Position numbers and translations under genes: made by a program. Below the pieces are notes generated by a model, which saw only the letters and a program-made list of their open reading frames with translations, did not search any database and had not been told where the DNA came from. Below, piece after piece: positions 34,265 through 44,250 of a DNA stretch of 64,000 nucleotides. Every line of letters begins with the position of its first letter. Within the stretch, counting starts at the first letter, position 1. Location: assembly GCA_944393405.1 (NCBI GenBank), contig CALYAC010000009.1, forward strand, positions 1 to 64,000. Direction: 5' to 3'. Origin of the DNA: an uncultured Clostridia bacterium (lineage in GTDB: Bacteria > Bacillota_A > Clostridia > TANB77 > CAG-508).

Positions 34265-34960
34265 ATGAAGGTAGAAATTTTATTCCCTGAATTTTGTAAT
34301 TTATATGGGGATATGTATAATATGAAATATTTAAAAATGTGTATTCCTGATGCTGAATTTATAGAAACAGCATTAGATGAAGTGCCTAGATTTGTAAGTG
34401 AAGATGTTAATTTAATATATTTAGGACCAATGACAGAAAATACACAAGAAAAAGTAATAGATAGACTAAAACCATATAAAGAAAGAATAGAAGAATTAAT
34501 AGAAAAAAATGTAGTATTTTTATTTACAGGAAATAGTTTAGAAGTATTAGGAAAATATATAGAAAATGAAGATGGCAGTAGAATTGAAGGAGTAGGAATA
34601 TTTGATGTATATAGTAAAAGAGATATGATGCACAGGCATAATAGTTTTTTAGTAGGAAAATATGAAGATATTGAGATTGTTGGATTTAAAAGTCAATTTA
34701 CAATGATGTATGGAGATAATTCTAATTTATATTTTATAGAGGTTGAAAAAGGTATTGGGTTAAATAAAGAAAGTAAATTAGAAGGAATAAAAAAGAATAA
34801 TTTTATAGGAACATATCTAATAGGACCAATACTAATACAAAATCCTCTATTTACTAAAAAAATACTAAAAGAAATGGGATGCAAAGATATAAAATTAGCA
34901 CTAGAAGATGATGTTATGGCAGCATATGAAGCAAGATTAAAAGAACTAAAAAAACTATAA
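34265..34960 (+). CDS. gatD: GatD-like amidotransferase lacking catalytic Cys and His
   Basis: The 231-residue protein has the CobB/CobQ-like amidotransferase fold: FPEFCNLYGDMYNMKYL at the start and the C-terminal GTYLIGPILIQNP. In active GatD the nucleophile lies in a segment like ICGGYQLLG and the base in YLHGP. Here these read FTGNSLEVLG (no Cys, near 94) and YLIGP (Ile for His), directly from the DNA. It should not hydrolyse glutamine. It may still support MurT as a structural partner with free ammonia, or have another role. The gene order murT-gatD is kept. Confidence 0.88.
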   Translation: MKVEILFPEFCNLYGDMYNMKYLKMCIPDAEFIETALDEVPRFVSEDVNLIYLGPMTENTQEKVIDRLKPYKERIEELIEKNVVFLFTGNSLEVLGKYIENEDGSRIEGVGIFDVYSKRDMMHRHNSFLVGKYEDIEIVGFKSQFTMMYGDNSNLYFIEVEKGIGLNKESKLEGIKKNNFIGTYLIGPILIQNPLFTKKILKEMGCKDIKLALEDDVMAAYEARLKELKKL

Positions 34961-34987
34961 GTTATTTGCTTTTAAGTGGAGAAAACT

Positions 34988-36400
34988 ATGGATAAAAGAT
35001 TATATGAAAAATATAAAGTAAAAATAGATGATAAACTAAAGCAAGATATGATAAACGTATGTTGTAAAGTATATGGAGAACAATATAGAAGTAAGTTTGA
35101 GGAAAATTTAAGCAGAGTTTCTGTACATGCTAGATTTACAATAGAAGAATTAGAAAACTTTTTAAGGAATAATCCAGATATAGAAGAGGATATTTCTTTA
35201 GAAGAAGAAGCTATTAGAGAATATAAAGAAGATAAGGCAAGAATAGAAAAAGAAAATGATGAGAAGAAAATTGGACTACAGCTTGAAGTTTTAGATAAAA
35301 TAAAAGATGAACTGGCTCCAGAAGATAGAAAGAAATTAGAAGAGGAATTACAAACATTAGGTTTACAAGAGAATAGTAGAAAATTTGATATGTTTAGTGC
35401 AATAGATCTGGAAATGAAAGAGTTGTTTGATGGAGTTGATTTAACTACTTTAAAAAGAATAGTAGATGATTATGGTTTAAACAGTATGACAAATAATAAA
35501 AAAGAAAACAGAAAACCTTTTGTACGAGAATATGAAGAAAATGTAAATGCTTTAGAAATAAAAGGAAGAAAAGAATTAACTGTAAAACATTCAAGTTATG
35601 AAAATATGCAGGAAGAACTAGCAGAAGTAGACCTAGATGATTTAGATTTAACAGAAGAAGTAATGATACCAGGTTCATTTGTTACGACATTACTAAGAAA
35701 AGATGATGGGAAAAAACCAGAAGATCATGTGTTTTTGAATCTAGCAAGTAAAGAAAAAAGATTAGGAAAACTTGTACATGAAATGTTACATAGCATGGAA
35801 AAAACAAGAAGGATAAATCCAAATACAGGAGAGTATGAAGAGAAAACAGGATTTAGAGAATATGATAGTGAACAAGAAAATGATATAGATGAAGATGATC
35901 TAACACTAGAATCAGAATGTATGCATGATATCATATTGCACACGAGAATATATCCAGAATTGAGAAAGCTTGGATATGAAGTTGATGATGAAAATGATTA
36001 TAGCTTGTATAATCTTAGTGCTAATAATAAATTTTTTACAAGATTTGAACAAGAAATATTAGATGCAAGATGTGGAAATTCAGAACCTTTATATGCTGCA
36101 GTAGGAAAAGAAAACTTTAAAAGACTTATACAATTACAAGGACAGATAAAAGGACTTTTAGGAGATAAAGAAAAAAGAGTACTAATAGAAAGAGAAGCTA
36201 AGTCAGTAGTTGAAGCTATGGAAGAACATGCAAAATTTGTATCTAGTGAAAAGGAAGTAAAGCCATTAGATTTAAAATCTGCATATGAAAGTGCTAAAAT
36301 TAATCAAGAAGATTTAAATGGAGCTTATGAAACAATAAGAAGAACAAAAGAAGAAAGAGAAGAATCAAGAACTAATGATGGTGAGAGTAGGGAAGAATAA
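34988..36400 (+). CDS. Hypothetical protein with HExxH motif, 470 aa
   Basis: A large, highly charged protein I do not recognise. Near residue 262 it has KLVHEMLHSME, a zincin-type HExxH motif in a plausible helix; a downstream Glu-rich stretch (SEQENDIDEDDLTLESECMHD) could hold the third ligand. Before and after are long charged helices (YKEDKARIEKENDEKK). No signal peptide is seen, so it would act in the cytosol. I start at the ATG at 34988 after GGAGAAAACT rather than the GTG at 34976. The next gene overlaps its stop by one base. Confidence 0.75.
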   Translation: MDKRLYEKYKVKIDDKLKQDMINVCCKVYGEQYRSKFEENLSRVSVHARFTIEELENFLRNNPDIEEDISLEEEAIREYKEDKARIEKENDEKKIGLQLEVLDKIKDELAPEDRKKLEEELQTLGLQENSRKFDMFSAIDLEMKELFDGVDLTTLKRIVDDYGLNSMTNNKKENRKPFVREYEENVNALEIKGRKELTVKHSSYENMQEELAEVDLDDLDLTEEVMIPGSFVTTLLRKDDGKKPEDHVFLNLASKEKRLGKLVHEMLHSMEKTRRINPNTGEYEEKTGFREYDSEQENDIDEDDLTLESECMHDIILHTRIYPELRKLGYEVDDENDYSLYNLSANNKFFTRFEQEILDARCGNSEPLYAAVGKENFKRLIQLQGQIKGLLGDKEKRVLIEREAKSVVEAMEEHAKFVSSEKEVKPLDLKSAYESAKINQEDLNGAYETIRRTKEEREESRTNDGESREE

Positions 36401-36855
36401 TGGAAATACAAAGGAAAGAAATGTATTCAGAAGTTTATAGTGTTTTAAACTTATTAGGAGAAAAATATATAAAAAAGTTACCTATTAGTTTGATTAATAT
36501 GATTAAAGATGAGCGAAAAAAAGAATATAATCCAAAATATGATTTAAAAGCAAATTTAGCAGAACAAAATATAAGAAGAGAATCTTTATCAATGATTGCA
36601 CTTTTACATTTAAATTATTGGTGCGAGTCTGAAGAAGAAAAAGATTCTTTAAAAGAATTGTTTAAAAACAATGAAGAGATACATCAAGCAGAAATTAGAG
36701 AAAAATATAATCCAGATAATTTATTTAAAAATAGAATAAAAGAAGAAAAAAAATTAATAAAAGAAGAAAAAGAGCAAACAATGCTGGTTCCTGTAAAAGA
36801 GAATTTTTTTACTAGATTTATAAAAAAATTAAAGAATATTTTTAACATAAAATAA
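36400..36855 (+). CDS. Hypothetical protein, 151 aa, partner of the HExxH protein
   Basis: A helical protein (MYSEVYSVLNLLGEKYIKKL at the start) with a Lys/Glu-rich C-terminal helix and a basic, amphipathic end (FFTRFIKKLKNIFNIK) that may bind a membrane. Its ATG overlaps the upstream stop codon, so the two are translationally coupled and probably act together. No family is recognised. Confidence 0.75.
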   Translation: MEIQRKEMYSEVYSVLNLLGEKYIKKLPISLINMIKDERKKEYNPKYDLKANLAEQNIRRESLSMIALLHLNYWCESEEEKDSLKELFKNNEEIHQAEIREKYNPDNLFKNRIKEEKKLIKEEKEQTMLVPVKENFFTRFIKKLKNIFNIK

Positions 36856-36905
36856 TCGAATAATTTAATAAAAAATACTTTTAAAATACTGTTTAATAGT
36901 ATCTA

Positions 36906-36934
36906 TTGAAAAATATATTAAAATGTGATATAAG
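36906..36934 (+). promoter_or_regulatory. Promoter of rlmN
   Basis: TTGAAA (36906-36911), 17 bases, TATAAG (36929-36934), with an extended TGn before the -10. Confidence 0.65.
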
Positions 36935-37003
36935 ATATTCTAGAAAATGTAACTAAAAATGAAGATAATATAAGAAAATAATATATAGAAATGAAGGTTA
37001 AAA

Positions 37004-38029
37004 GTGAAAAACATAAAAGAATATAATCTTGAAGAACTAAAAGAGGAATTAGTATCAATAGGAGAAAAAAAGTATAGAGCAGAGCAGATTTTTAAATGGA
37101 TATATGTAGATAAAGTAAAAGAATTTGACGAAATGACTAATTTATCTTTAGATCTTAGAGAAAAACTAAAACAAAATTATACTATGTGTAATTTTAATAT
37201 TTTAAAAAAACAAGAGTCATCAGATGGAACAAAAAAATATTTATTTGATGTGCTAGATGGTAATGCAATAGAAACAGTGCTTATGCAATATCATCATGGT
37301 AAAACAATTTGTGTTTCTTCTCAAATTGGATGCAAGATGGGATGTAAATTTTGTGCTTCAACAGGAATACAATTTGTAAGAAGCTTAAGCTGTGGAGAAA
37401 TTGTGGAACAAATCTTGGCAGTAGAGCAAGATATTGGAGATAAAATATCAAATATAGTATTTATGGGAATAGGAGAACCATTTGACAATTATGACAATGT
37501 AATGAAAGCAATTAAAATTATTAATAATCAAAAGGGATTAAATATAGGGGCAAGACATATAAGTATTTCAACAAGTGGTTTAGTACCTATGATATATAAA
37601 TTTGCTGATGAAGAGCTTCAATGTACATTATCAATATCACTTCATGCTACAAATGATGAAAAAAGAAGTAGTATGATGCCTGTAAATAATAGATATAATA
37701 TAAAAGAATTAATGGAAGCGTGTAAATATTATATAGCTAAAACAAATAAAAGAATTTCTTTTGAATATGCTTTAGCAAAAGATAATAATGATAATTTAGA
37801 TGATGCTAAAGAATTAGTAAAGTTATTAAAAGGAATGTTATGCCATGTTAATTTAATTCCGATAAACAAAATTGAAAATGGAAAATATACAAAAAGTTCA
37901 AATGAAAATATTATAAAATTTAGAGACTATTTAAATGAAAAAGGAATAGTTGCAACAATAAGAAGAGAATTAGGATCAGATATTGATGCGGCATGTGGTC
38001 AGTTAAGAAGAAAAAATTTAAAAAAATAA
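37004..38029 (+). CDS. rlmN: Dual-specificity RNA methyltransferase RlmN
   Basis: RlmN is a radical SAM enzyme that makes 2-methyladenosine at A2503 of 23S rRNA and A37 of some tRNAs. The 341-residue protein has the cluster motif CKMGCKFC (Cys110, Cys114, Cys117) and the C-terminal mechanistic Cys331 in DAACGQLRRK. MGIGEPFDNYDNV is the SAM-binding region. The start is a GTG at 37004; AAGG lies 6 bases upstream. prpC follows 56 bases later, the common Firmicute order rlmN-prpC-prkC-rsgA-rpe. Confidence 0.97.
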   Translation: MKNIKEYNLEELKEELVSIGEKKYRAEQIFKWIYVDKVKEFDEMTNLSLDLREKLKQNYTMCNFNILKKQESSDGTKKYLFDVLDGNAIETVLMQYHHGKTICVSSQIGCKMGCKFCASTGIQFVRSLSCGEIVEQILAVEQDIGDKISNIVFMGIGEPFDNYDNVMKAIKIINNQKGLNIGARHISISTSGLVPMIYKFADEELQCTLSISLHATNDEKRSSMMPVNNRYNIKELMEACKYYIAKTNKRISFEYALAKDNNDNLDDAKELVKLLKGMLCHVNLIPINKIENGKYTKSSNENIIKFRDYLNEKGIVATIRRELGSDIDAACGQLRRKNLKK

Positions 38030-38085
38030 AAAACTATATATATTAATATAGATATAAAATCTAAGAAAGGAAAGGTTATATTATA

Positions 38086-38808
38086 ATGGTTTTTGCAAAA
38101 TCAGATATAGGAAAAGCAAGAGAAATAAATCAAGACTATTACTATATCTCACAAGATACTGATGAACCTAAAATGTATATATTAGCTGATGGAATGGGAG
38201 GATATAAAGGTGGAGAAATAGCAAGTAAACTATCTACTGATTCTGTTAGAAAATATATTCAAAATAATTTTAACAGTATAACTAAAGAAAAAGAAGAAAT
38301 ATTAAAATTAATAAAGAGTGCTGTCGAATATGCTAATATGGTGGTATACGAAAAATCAAAAGAAATTCCTGAATTAGAAGGAATGGGTACTACAATAGAG
38401 GTATGTTTAATATATAATAATAAGGCATATATTGGACATGTAGGAGATAGTAGAATTTATAGAATTAGAAAAGACGTTATTAGAAAGCTTACAAAAGATC
38501 ACAGCTATGTACAAAAACTAGTTGAGGATAAGAAAATTACAAGAGAAGAAGCAAAAATTCATCCTAAAAAAAATATGCTTACAAAGGCTCTTGGATGTAC
38601 TCCTTATGTTGAGCCTGATATTCGTGCAAGAAACTTTGAAAAAGGTGATATTTTCATAATATGTTCTGACGGATTAACTAATATGCTTGATGAAAAAAGA
38701 ATATATGAGCTTGTAAAAGAGAATATTAATGTAGCTGCAGATAAATTAATAGAAGAAGCAAATAACGCAGGTGGATATGATAATATTACTGTTATTATAA
38801 TAAGTTAA
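38086..38808 (+). CDS. prpC: PP2C-type Ser/Thr protein phosphatase PrpC/Stp
   Basis: The 240-residue phosphatase reverses phosphorylation by PrkC. PP2C metal-site motifs are present: DIGKAREINQD, ADGMGGYKGGE, GHVGDSRIYR, ICSDGLTNML and the final GGYDNITVII. There is no membrane segment. GAAAGGAAAGG precedes the ATG. The kinase gene begins 16 bases after its stop, so the antagonistic pair shares one transcript. Confidence 0.96.
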   Translation: MVFAKSDIGKAREINQDYYYISQDTDEPKMYILADGMGGYKGGEIASKLSTDSVRKYIQNNFNSITKEKEEILKLIKSAVEYANMVVYEKSKEIPELEGMGTTIEVCLIYNNKAYIGHVGDSRIYRIRKDVIRKLTKDHSYVQKLVEDKKITREEAKIHPKKNMLTKALGCTPYVEPDIRARNFEKGDIFIICSDGLTNMLDEKRIYELVKENINVAADKLIEEANNAGGYDNITVIIIS

Positions 38809-38824
38809 GAGGAGAAGATTTTTT

Positions 38825-40793
38825 ATGGATCTAGAAGGAAAGTTAATAGGAAATAGATATGAGATACTAGAGATAATAGGAAAAGGGCGGAATGGCAACA
38901 GTATATAAAGCTCAAGATACAATCTTAAAAAGATATGTTGCTGTAAAAGTTTTAAGAGAAGAATTTACAACAGATGAAGAGTTTATAAAAAGATTCAATA
39001 CAGAGGCACAATCCGCAGCAAGTTTAACTCATCCTAATATTGTATCTATTTATGATGTAGGAACAGAGAATAATATATATTATATTGTAATGGAATTAAT
39101 TCAAGGAAAGACTTTAAAGGAAATAATTGATGAAGATGGTGTACTTCCTTGGAAATGGGCGCTAAACGTAGCAACTCAGATTGCATCTGCATTAGAAGTA
39201 GCTCACAAAAATAATATTGTACATAGGGATATTAAACCTCATAATATAATAATAACAGAAGATGGTGTAGCAAAAGTTACAGATTTTGGTATAGCAAAAG
39301 CAGTATCAAATTCAACAATCACAGCATTTGGAACAACTATTGGTTCAGTACATTATTTTTCACCTGAACATGCAAGAGGTGGATTTACTGATGCTAAATC
39401 TGATTTATATTCTTTAGGTGTAGTAATGTATGAAATGTTAACTGGTAGAGTACCATTTGATGCAGATACAGCTGTATCAATAGCATTAAAACATATGCAG
39501 GAAAAACCAATAGAACCAATAAAATTAAATCCGTCTATTCCATATTCAGTTAATAAAATAATTATGAAAGCCATGGAAAAGGATCTAAACTTGCGTTATC
39601 AATCAGCAACAGAAATGCTTAAAGATTTAAATATGGCACTTAAGGATCCAGAAGGAGATTTTGTAAAAACAGGCTCTAATGAAATGGCATATACACAAAG
39701 AATTGATATACCAGAAGAAGCATTAAATGATAATCAAGAAAGAAATAGAAATAGTAAGAAGAAAAAAGGAAAAATAAGAAAATTCTTTGAAGAACATCCT
39801 GCAGCAAAAATTATTACTATTATTTTAGCAGTGATATTAATACCAGTTATTTGCTTCTTTGGAGCACAAGCAATATTGAGTATCGGAAGTGTTGAAGATG
39901 TTCCTTTACCAAACTTTGTGAACATGACGAGAGAAGAAGCAGAAAATACTGCTTCAGAAGCTGGATTACAATTAGAAATATCGGAAGAGTTTAATTCCGA
40001 TGTTGAAGCTGGAAAGGTAATATCACAAGATCCACCTTACTTAGATGGATATACAGTAAAAGAAAATTCTACTGTTAAGATAGTTATAAGTAAAGGAGAA
40101 AATATAAAAATAGTACCTAAAGTTATAGGCGAGACAGTGGATTCTGCAACAGAATTGCTAAAAGCAGAAGAATTGGAAATAGAAGTAATCGAAGAAGCAA
40201 GTAGTACTGTAGAAGCCGGAATTATAATAAGACAAGAACCAGAAGCGGATACAGAACTAAATGCAGGAGAAACAGTAAAGGTATATGTAAGCACAGGAAC
40301 AAAACAAATAACGATGACAAATGTTGTTGGCGAAAAAGAAGATGATGCAAAAAAAGAACTTACAGATATAGGATTTGAAGTAAATGTTGAATATAGCGAA
40401 GATACAACAAAAGAAGATGGAGTTGTATTAGAGCAAAGTATAAGTTCAGGTACTACAGTTGATGATGGTACAGAAGTTACATTAACAGTAAATAAAATTC
40501 AACAACTTAAAGAAGCTACAATACATATTAATTTAAAATCTTTACTAAATGAACCAATAGAAAAGGATGAAAATGGTGAAGAAATAAATCCAGAAGTTCA
40601 ACTTGTTGTAACAGTTCTATCAGATGGAAAAGAAGAAAAAATATATGATGAATCACAAAGAAAAGATGCTACAGATATACCTGTATCGGTTTCAGGAAGA
40701 GGCACGATTACAATAAAAGTATTTGTAGATGACGTTAGAAAAGATATTAGAGACATAGATTTAAATAAAGAAAATACACTAAACATAGATTAA
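38825..40793 (+). CDS. prkC: Ser/Thr kinase PrkC with PASTA domains, +1 frameshift near the start
   Basis: The true start is the ATG at 38825, behind GAGGAGAAG, giving MDLEGKLIGNRYEILEIIGKG. One extra G in the GGG at 38885-38887 then shifts the frame; removing it restores GKGGMATVYKAQD, the glycine-rich ATP loop. The rest is intact from 38892: catalytic HRDIKPHNI, DFGIAKA, SDLYSLG, a membrane helix (about KIITIILAVILIPVICFF) and three extracellular PASTA repeats (each starting like VPLPNFVNM, VPKVIGETV, MTNVVGEKE). PASTA kinases sense peptidoglycan fragments. The shift may be a sequencing error, a real mutation or phase variation. Initiation at 38892 would give a kinase without the ATP loop. 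Confidence 0.9.
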
Positions 40794-40813
40794 AATAAGT
40801 ATAAAACTAATAG

Positions 40814-40842
40814 AAAAAGGTAGAATTTATTCTACCTTTTTT
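40814..40842 (+). terminator. Intrinsic terminator of prkC
   Basis: AAAAAGGTAGAAT (40814-40826) pairs perfectly with ATTCTACCTTTTT (40829-40841), with T continuing. Confidence 0.85.
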
Positions 40843-40852
40843 AGTATTTCTA

Positions 40853-40861
40853 TGATATAAT
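40853..40861 (+). promoter_or_regulatory. Extended -10 promoter of rsgA
   Basis: TGATATAAT, a perfect extended -10, 28 bases before the TTG start and just after the prkC terminator. Confidence 0.55.
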
Positions 40862-40888
40862 AACCTAAAATAAAAAGGAGGAAATCCA

Positions 40889-41767
40889 TTGCCAAAAGGA
40901 ATTGTATTAAGTAATATATCGAATTTATATAAAGTAGAGGCAAATGAAAAAATATATGATTGTAACGCAAGGGGAAATTTAAAAAATAATGAAATTAGTC
41001 CAGTATCAGGAGACTTTGTAGAAATAGAAATAATAGACGAAGAGAAAAAAACAGGAATAATAACAAAGATAAAAGAAAGAAGAAATTATTTAAAAAGACC
41101 TAAAATGGCAAATCTTTCTCAAATTATATTTGTATTATCTATGAAATTACCAAAGCCTGATATGGAATTATTAGATAAACAATTAGCATATGCAGAGTTT
41201 TTAGGAATAAAACCAGTAATATGCTTAAATAAAATTGATTTAGAAAAAGAAGATAATGTAAATCATATATATAATATATATAATCAAATAGGTTATACAG
41301 TAATTAAAACTAATGCAAAAGAAATACTTGGAGTTTCTGAAATAAAAAAACTATTAAAAGATAATATAACAGCTTTTTCAGGAAATTCAGGAGTAGGAAA
41401 ATCAACTTTAATAAATGGAATATTAGAAGACAATGTTACAGAAGAGGGATTAGTGAGTCATAAAAATAAAAGAGGAAAAAATACTACAACACAAGTTAAA
41501 TTATATAAGATTGCAGAAAATTCATATATAGCAGATACACCAGGTTTTTCAACATTTGATATAAACGAAATTGAAAAAAAAGATCTAGCTAAATATTTTA
41601 GGGAATTTTCTAAATATCTAGATAAATGTGAATATGTAGATTGTAGTCATATTAAAGAAGAAAATTGTGGAATAAAAAAGGCATTAGCAGAAAATAAAAT
41701 ATCAAAAGAAAGATATGAAAGATATTGCAAAATATATGAAAAAATGAAAGAAATAAAAGACTATTAA
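40889..41767 (+). CDS. rsgA: Ribosome small-subunit-dependent GTPase RsgA
   Basis: RsgA is a circularly permuted GTPase for 30S maturation. The 292-residue protein has an N-terminal OB fold, G4 NKID (near 115), then G1 SGNSGVGKSTL (near 165), G3 DTPGFST and the C-terminal zinc site CEYVDCSHIKEENCG. The start is a TTG at 40889 with AAAGGAGGAAAT upstream. It follows prkC after a terminator and precedes rpe by 37 bases, matching the conserved Firmicute order. Confidence 0.97.
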   Translation: MPKGIVLSNISNLYKVEANEKIYDCNARGNLKNNEISPVSGDFVEIEIIDEEKKTGIITKIKERRNYLKRPKMANLSQIIFVLSMKLPKPDMELLDKQLAYAEFLGIKPVICLNKIDLEKEDNVNHIYNIYNQIGYTVIKTNAKEILGVSEIKKLLKDNITAFSGNSGVGKSTLINGILEDNVTEEGLVSHKNKRGKNTTTQVKLYKIAENSYIADTPGFSTFDINEIEKKDLAKYFREFSKYLDKCEYVDCSHIKEENCGIKKALAENKISKERYERYCKIYEKMKEIKDY

Positions 41768-41804
41768 TAGTTAATAATTACAATAAATATAAAGGAGAAA
41801 AGAA

Positions 41805-42464
41805 ATGGAAGTAGCAACATCTTTATTAAATGTGGAAAAAGAAAATTGTATAAAAACATTTTATGATATAGAAGTAGCAGGAACAGATTATTTTCATATT
41901 GATGTAATGGATGGAGAATTTGTTGAAAATAATACAGTGAATCAAATGACTCAATATTGTGAATATCTAAATACTATAACAAGAGTACCTTTAGATGTAC
42001 ATCTTATGGTCAAAGATGTATTATCATATATTAAAAGTTTTATAATATTTGAACCTAGAAATATAACTGTTCATTATGAATCAGCAAAAAATAAAGAAGA
42101 ATTAAAAGAATGGATTAAATATATAAAAGATAATAACTGTAAAGTAGGAATAAGTATAAAGCCTGAAACAAAAGTAGAAGAAATTTATGATTTATTACCA
42201 TATATACATACTGTATTAATTATGACTGTTGAACCAGGAAAAGGAGGACAAGAATTAATTAAAGATACAATTGATAAAATTAAAACAGTAAGAGAATATA
42301 TAGATGATAATAATATCGAAATAGATATAGAAGCAGATGGTGGAATTAATTTAGAAAATATAAAACTAATTAAAGATGCTGGTTGTGATATTGTTGTTGC
42401 AGGTACTTGCATAATAAAATCTGAAAACATGAAAGAAACTATAAAAAAATTAAAAGAAGACTAA
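41805..42464 (+). CDS. rpe: Ribulose-phosphate 3-epimerase
   Basis: Rpe interconverts ribulose 5-phosphate and xylulose 5-phosphate. The 219-residue TIM barrel shows DYFHIDVMDGEFV (metal His/Asp), DVHLMVKD, VEPGKGGQ and the phosphate site EADGGINLENI with VAGTCI. AAAGGAGAAAAG precedes the ATG. It closes the rlmN-rpe block. Confidence 0.95.
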   Translation: MEVATSLLNVEKENCIKTFYDIEVAGTDYFHIDVMDGEFVENNTVNQMTQYCEYLNTITRVPLDVHLMVKDVLSYIKSFIIFEPRNITVHYESAKNKEELKEWIKYIKDNNCKVGISIKPETKVEEIYDLLPYIHTVLIMTVEPGKGGQELIKDTIDKIKTVREYIDDNNIEIDIEADGGINLENIKLIKDAGCDIVVAGTCIIKSENMKETIKKLKED

Positions 42465-42483
42465 ATAAATTAGAATAAAGGGC

Positions 42484-42512
42484 TTGATAAAATATAAAAG
42501 ATATGATAGAAT
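42484..42512 (+). promoter_or_regulatory. Promoter candidate upstream of pyrG leader
   Basis: TTGATA (42484-42489), 17 bases, TAGAAT (42507-42512). Its start point lies only about 15-20 bases before the terminator hairpin at 42535. A GGGC (42480-42483) behind another TAGAAT (42471-42476) is an alternative start. Confidence 0.55.
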
Positions 42513-42534
42513 ACAAACATAGTTAATGAGTATA

Positions 42535-42586
42535 GTAGATTAAAAAAAAACCGATTTTGGCGATTATTTTTTAATCTACTTTTTTT
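42535..42586 (+). terminator. Terminator between rpe and pyrG, possible pyrG attenuator
   Basis: GTAGATTAAAAAA (42535-42547) pairs perfectly with TTTTTTAATCTAC (42567-42579), followed by seven T. It can end the rpe transcript. As a promoter lies between rpe and this hairpin, it may also attenuate pyrG, which Gram-positive bacteria control by leader termination. Confidence 0.8.
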
Positions 42587-42633
42587 GTTTTAATAGATTA
42601 TATATTTATAATATGAGAAAGGATGGTAAATAG

Positions 42634-44238
42634 ATGAGAACAAAATACATATTTGTAACTGGAGGAGTTGTATCAGGATTAGGAAAAGGAATCACTGCTG
42701 CATCATTAGGTAGATTATTAAAAAATAGAGGATATAAGATAGTGAATCAAAAATTTGATCCATATATAAATGTTGACCCAGGAACAATGAGTCCATATGA
42801 GCATGGAGAAGTTTTTGTTACAGATGATGGAGCAGAAACAGATTTAGATTTAGGACATTATGAAAGATTTACAGATGTAAGCTTAACTAAAAATTCAAGT
42901 ATTACGATGGGAAAAATTTATCAAGAAGTAATAGAGAGAGAAAGAAGAGGAGATTATTTAGGAAAAACAGTACAGGTTATACCTCATGTAACAAATGCAA
43001 TAAAAGAGAAAATATATTCATTTGAGAAAAAAGACGTTGATATAGTTATAACTGAAATAGGCGGTACTGTTGGTGATATCGAAGGACTATCTATGATTGA
43101 AGCAATAAGACAAGTTGGAATTGAAAACAAACAAGAAGATGTTTTATATATTCATGTTACTTTATTACCATATATTTCTGGATCAAATGAGTTAAAATCA
43201 AAACCAACTCAACATTCAGTAAAAGAATTACAATCAGTTGGAATAAAGCCAGATATTTTGGTATGTAGAACAGAAGTTGATATACCAGAGAATTTGAGAG
43301 ATAAAATAGCACTATTTTGTAATGTTAGAAAAGAAAGTGTTATTGCAAATAAGACAGCAAGTTGTTTATATGAAGTTCCACTTATGTTAGAAGAAGAAGG
43401 ATTAGCAAGAGAAGTCTGTAAGCATTTACAACTAGAAAATGTAGAACCAAACAATAAAAATTGGGAAGAATTAAATGAAAAAATAAAGAAATTATCTGAT
43501 AAAGAAATAACAGTTGGAATTGTTGGAAAATATATAAAATTAGAAGATTCATATTTATCTGTTATAGAAAGTTTAAATCATGCTGGATTTGAAAATAATG
43601 TTAAAGTTAAATCTAAACTGATAGATGCAGAAAAAATAAATAAAGATAATGTAAAAGAAATGCTTGAAGGATGTAGCGGAATAATTGTTCCTGGAGGTTT
43701 TGGAAATAGAGGAATAGAAGGAAAGATTCAAGCAATAAAATATGCAAGAGAAGAAAAAATACCATTCTTAGGTATATGCTTAGGAATGCAAATGGCTGTA
43801 GTAGAATTTGCAAGAGATGTATTAAATTTAAAAGATGCCAATTCAGAGGAATTTGATGAAATATGTGAAAATCCTGTTATACATATAATGTATGACCAAA
43901 AAGACATAACAAAAAAAGGTGGAACAATGAGACTTGGAAGTTATCCTTGTATTTTAAAGAAAGGAACATTAGCAGAAAAAGTATATAAAGCAGAAGAAAT
44001 AGCAGAAAGACATAGACATAGATTTGAATACAATAATAAATATAGAGAAGATATGGAAGCAAATGGACTTAAAGTATCAGGAACTTCACCAAATGGAGAA
44101 CTAGTAGAAATTGTAGAATTAGAAAATCATCCATACTTTATTGCATGTCAATTCCATCCAGAATTTAAGTCTAGACCAGATAAACCAGCACCATTATTTG
44201 TAGAACTAGTAAGAGCTGCTAAAAAGATAAAAAAATAA
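42634..44238 (+). CDS. pyrG: CTP synthase
   Basis: PyrG makes CTP from UTP, ATP and glutamine. The 534-residue protein has the synthetase domain ([17 protein letters not shown] at the start, [29 protein letters not shown]) and a C-terminal class I amidotransferase domain with the nucleophile in [11 protein letters not shown] and the His/Glu pair in [20 protein letters not shown] precedes the ATG. Its product CTP feeds the cytidylyltransferase proposed in the 14310-21305 operon. Confidence 0.98.
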   Translation: MRTKYIFVTGGVVSGLGKGITAASLGRLLKNRGYKIVNQKFDPYINVDPGTMSPYEHGEVFVTDDGAETDLDLGHYERFTDVSLTKNSSITMGKIYQEVIERERRGDYLGKTVQVIPHVTNAIKEKIYSFEKKDVDIVITEIGGTVGDIEGLSMIEAIRQVGIENKQEDVLYIHVTLLPYISGSNELKSKPTQHSVKELQSVGIKPDILVCRTEVDIPENLRDKIALFCNVRKESVIANKTASCLYEVPLMLEEEGLAREVCKHLQLENVEPNNKNWEELNEKIKKLSDKEITVGIVGKYIKLEDSYLSVIESLNHAGFENNVKVKSKLIDAEKINKDNVKEMLEGCSGIIVPGGFGNRGIEGKIQAIKYAREEKIPFLGICLGMQMAVVEFARDVLNLKDANSEEFDEICENPVIHIMYDQKDITKKGGTMRLGSYPCILKKGTLAEKVYKAEEIAERHRHRFEYNNKYREDMEANGLKVSGTSPNGELVEIVELENHPYFIACQFHPEFKSRPDKPAPLFVELVRAAKKIKK

Positions 44239-44250
44239 TATAAACATTAA

